A stretch of DNA of 7,581 bases from Magnetococcales bacterium (lineage in GTDB: Bacteria; Pseudomonadota; Magnetococcia; Magnetococcales; Magnetaquicoccaceae): positions 1-7,581 of the forward strand of contig JADGCE010000013.1 of NCBI GenBank assembly GCA_015229095.1. Reading direction: 5' to 3'. Made by a program: the position numbers and the translations under genes. Positions 5,995 to 7,581 of the stretch are shown one piece after another. Position 1 is the stretch's first letter. Every line of letters starts with the position of its first letter. The notes under the pieces were generated by a model. It was not told the DNA's origin and ran no database searches. It saw nothing but the letters and a program-made list of their open reading frames with translations.

Positions 5995-7581
5995 CTAAAC
6001 GGAGGGAATGGCACCCTTTGTCTCCGTCCTGTAGGCCGCTTGCTGGGTGGGCAACAGGGCATTGAACTGGGTTCGGCTGAACAGGGCCAAGGCACTGGCG
6101 CCCATGAGCGCAAAATCACCCGTCTCCAACCCCTTCACCTGTGTCGTGCTCAAACGCCTGATCTGAGCGGTGAGGCCCTCCTTGATCTGCGTGCTGTTCA
6201 ACGCCGCAATCTGCGCCGCCGTCATACCCGCCATTTGCGTGGCCTGCAGGAGGGCAAGATTTGCAACGGTCAGACCGGCCACCTGTCCTGTGGTCAGGGC
6301 GGCGATATGGGTTTTTGTCAGCCCTCCCATTTGCACGGCGGTCAAACTCTGTAGTTGCGTCGAGCTGAGCCCACCGACCTGGAGAGCGGACAAGAGGCGG
6401 ATCTGCTCCGGGCTGAAACCGGCCACCGCCGCAGTCAACATGGCAATATCCCTGGCTTCCAAGGCTTTTACCTGTGTGGTTGTCAGGGCGGCGATCTGCG
6501 CTGCGCTCAAAGCCCCTGCCTGGCTGGTGGAGAGATCCCGGATCTGCCCGGTTGTCAAGCCCCGGATTTGATCCATGGACAACGCAGCGACCCGGGTGGC
6601 CGAAAAGGCGGCCATCTGCGCCCCCGACAGTACGGCGATATCCGTGGATTCCATCCCCCCCAGTTGTTCCCCGGTCAACCCCCCAATCTGGCCGGTTGTT
6701 AAAACCTTGACCTGAGCCGTGCCCAGGGCCGCAATATCCTCCGCCCCGAAGCCCCCCAGCTGCGTGGTGGTCAATTGGGCCATCTGCGCAGCACTCAAAG
6801 CGGCAACCTGTGCCGTTGTCATCGCCGCCATCTGCATGGAGGTCAGCCCCCGTACAGCCACCCGGGTCAGATGGGCCGGGCTGATACCCGCAATCAGGGT
6901 ACTGCCCAATGCGGCCACCTGCAGCGTGCTCAGGGCACTCAAGGGGGCCGTTCCCAGAGCGGTTATCTGGACACTGCTCAAACCGGAGAGTTGGGTCGTC
7001 GTCAATCGGGCCACCTGGACGGCATTCAGCCCGCCGATTTGAGTACTGCTCAGGGCCACGAGTTGCGTGGTGGTCAAAACCGCCACCTGGGCGACCGCCA
7101 GACCACCGATCTGCACCGCCGTCAAACCGCCCAACTGGGTCGCAGAGAGGCCGGCCATCTGCGTGCCGGTCAGGGCAGCCATCTGTGCTTTGGAAAGACA
7201 GGCCAACTGGTTGCCTTGCAGGGCAGCCACCTGGGTCATGCTCAAGCTGCCCATCTGTTTGCTGTTCAATCCGCCGAGTTGTGTGCTGGCCAGGGCAGCC
7301 ATCTGGATACTGTTCAAACCCGATAATTGGCCGGTGGAGAGGGTGGCAAGCAGGCTGGGGGCAAGCGCGGCCAACTGGGTCGTGCTCAAGGCGTCGATCT
7401 GGTGGCTGCTCAACCCCTTGAACTGCGCCGTGGAGAGGGAGGCGATGACGGTGAAGGTCAATCCCCCCATCTGGGTCGTTGTCAGGCCAGCCAACTGCAT
7501 GCTGCTCAACCCTTTCATCTGGCTGCTGCCCATAACCCCCACCTGTTCAGGGGAGAGACCCCGCATCTGGGTGGAGGTCAA
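5995..7581 (-). CDS. Octapeptide-repeat protein, C-terminal part (5' end outside window)
   Basis: The last 528 residues of a larger protein; the frame is open to the window edge, so the true start is off the window (the TTG at 7581-7579 is an internal Leu codon). It consists of 65 tandem units with consensus L-[ST]-[TSA]-x-Q-[ILMV]-x-[GA], such as LTTTQLGG, LSAAQIAA and LSSTQIGG, then a 12-residue non-repeat tail, YRTETKGAIPSV. Gln holds position 5 in 50 of 65 units and Leu position 1 in about 53. There is no Trp, one Cys, and one Tyr (in the tail); charged residues are sparse. Position 2 Ser/Thr with position 5 Gln resembles a helix N-cap box, and hydrophobic residues at 1 and 6 suggest a solenoid of very short helices, but a beta solenoid is not excluded. 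No sorting signal or membrane segment is visible in this part. Function is unknown, and I do not recognise the family. It converges on the glycosyltransferase-like gene. Confidence 0.85.
   Translation of the reverse strand: MTSTQMRGLSPEQVGVMGSSQMKGLSSMQLAGLTTTQMGGLTFTVIASLSTAQFKGLSSHQIDALSTTQLAALAPSLLATLSTGQLSGLNSIQMAALASTQLGGLNSKQMGSLSMTQVAALQGNQLACLSKAQMAALTGTQMAGLSATQLGGLTAVQIGGLAVAQVAVLTTTQLVALSSTQIGGLNAVQVARLTTTQLSGLSSVQITALGTAPLSALSTLQVAALGSTLIAGISPAHLTRVAVRGLTSMQMAAMTTAQVAALSAAQMAQLTTTQLGGFGAEDIAALGTAQVKVLTTGQIGGLTGEQLGGMESTDIAVLSGAQMAAFSATRVAALSMDQIRGLTTGQIRDLSTSQAGALSAAQIAALTTTQVKALEARDIAMLTAAVAGFSPEQIRLLSALQVGGLSSTQLQSLTAVQMGGLTKTHIAALTTGQVAGLTVANLALLQATQMAGMTAAQIAALNSTQIKEGLTAQIRRLSTTQVKGLETGDFALMGASALALFSRTQFNALLPTQQAAYRTETKGAIPSV
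6034..7581 (-). repeat. 24-bp tandem coding repeat (65 diverged units)
   Basis: DNA encoding the octapeptide array. Units are 24 bp on the minus strand with register breaks at two places only: a 15-bp unit at 6847-6861 (VAVRG, lacking the first three positions) and a 21-bp unit at 6418-6438 (LTAAVAG, lacking the position-5 Gln codon). At 6154-6201 the phase is kept although one unit begins with Gly instead of Leu. Units share codons but are well diverged, so the array looks old and selected at protein level rather than freshly expanded. The array continues beyond 7581. Confidence 0.9.

Noticed and set aside
6775..7421. Long plus-strand open frames (6775-7326, 6909-7421 and similar) across the repeat array
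   Set aside because: They arise because a stop-free 24-bp unit repeated in register is stop-free in other frames too; products are Gly/Arg/His- or Pro/Arg/Ser-rich shadows of the octapeptide gene.
6034..7581. CRISPR or non-coding satellite array
   Set aside because: Units are contiguous 24-bp codon-phased repeats without spacers, and divergence respects the protein consensus.
7579..7581. TTG as start codon of the octapeptide-repeat gene
   Set aside because: It encodes the consensus Leu of a repeat unit, and the frame stays open to the window edge, so the gene is truncated by the window.

Overview
The window carries six protein-coding genes, about 54% GC by eye, and no RNA gene, CRISPR array or insertion sequence that I can see. 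The gene content (long chemoreceptor with a C-terminal CheR-type tail, CrgA-like LysR regulator, CDGSH protein, YceI protein, CgeB-type glycosyltransferase) suggests a motile Gram-negative bacterium, probably a proteobacterium. The receptor style would fit magnetotactic or other environmental alpha/eta/delta lineages, but the sequence does not settle the taxon.

Layout. 12-2186 (+): a full-length methyl-accepting chemotaxis protein with a large periplasmic helical sensor, HAMP domain, signalling hairpin and C-terminal pentapeptide tether. 2187-2363: a convergent gap holding one long imperfect hairpin. 2364-3190 (-): a two-gene operon, transcribed as CDGSH iron-sulfur protein then periplasmic YceI-family protein. 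3191-3402: a divergent control region with two back-to-back sigma70-like promoters that share the same -35 bases, plus several inverted or direct repeats. 3403-4323 (+): a LysR-type regulator. 4380-5951 (+): a protein with a CgeB-like glycosyltransferase C-terminus and an unrecognised helical N-terminus. 5995-7581 (-): the last 528 residues of a protein built from 65 tandem eight-residue units; its 5' end lies beyond the window.

How they may work together. The LysR gene and the CDGSH-YceI operon form a classic divergent regulator/target pair, so a redox- or quinone-related stress response under LysR control is the natural inference. The chemoreceptor is independent. The glycosyltransferase and the Ser/Thr-rich octapeptide protein are convergent neighbours; a substrate relation is possible but speculative.

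The most unusual item is the octapeptide-repeat protein: an almost unbroken 8-residue register over 1.5 kb, two small in-frame register breaks, and a recurring three-unit 'acidic, neutral, Phe' module confined to its C-terminal half. I do not recognise the family.
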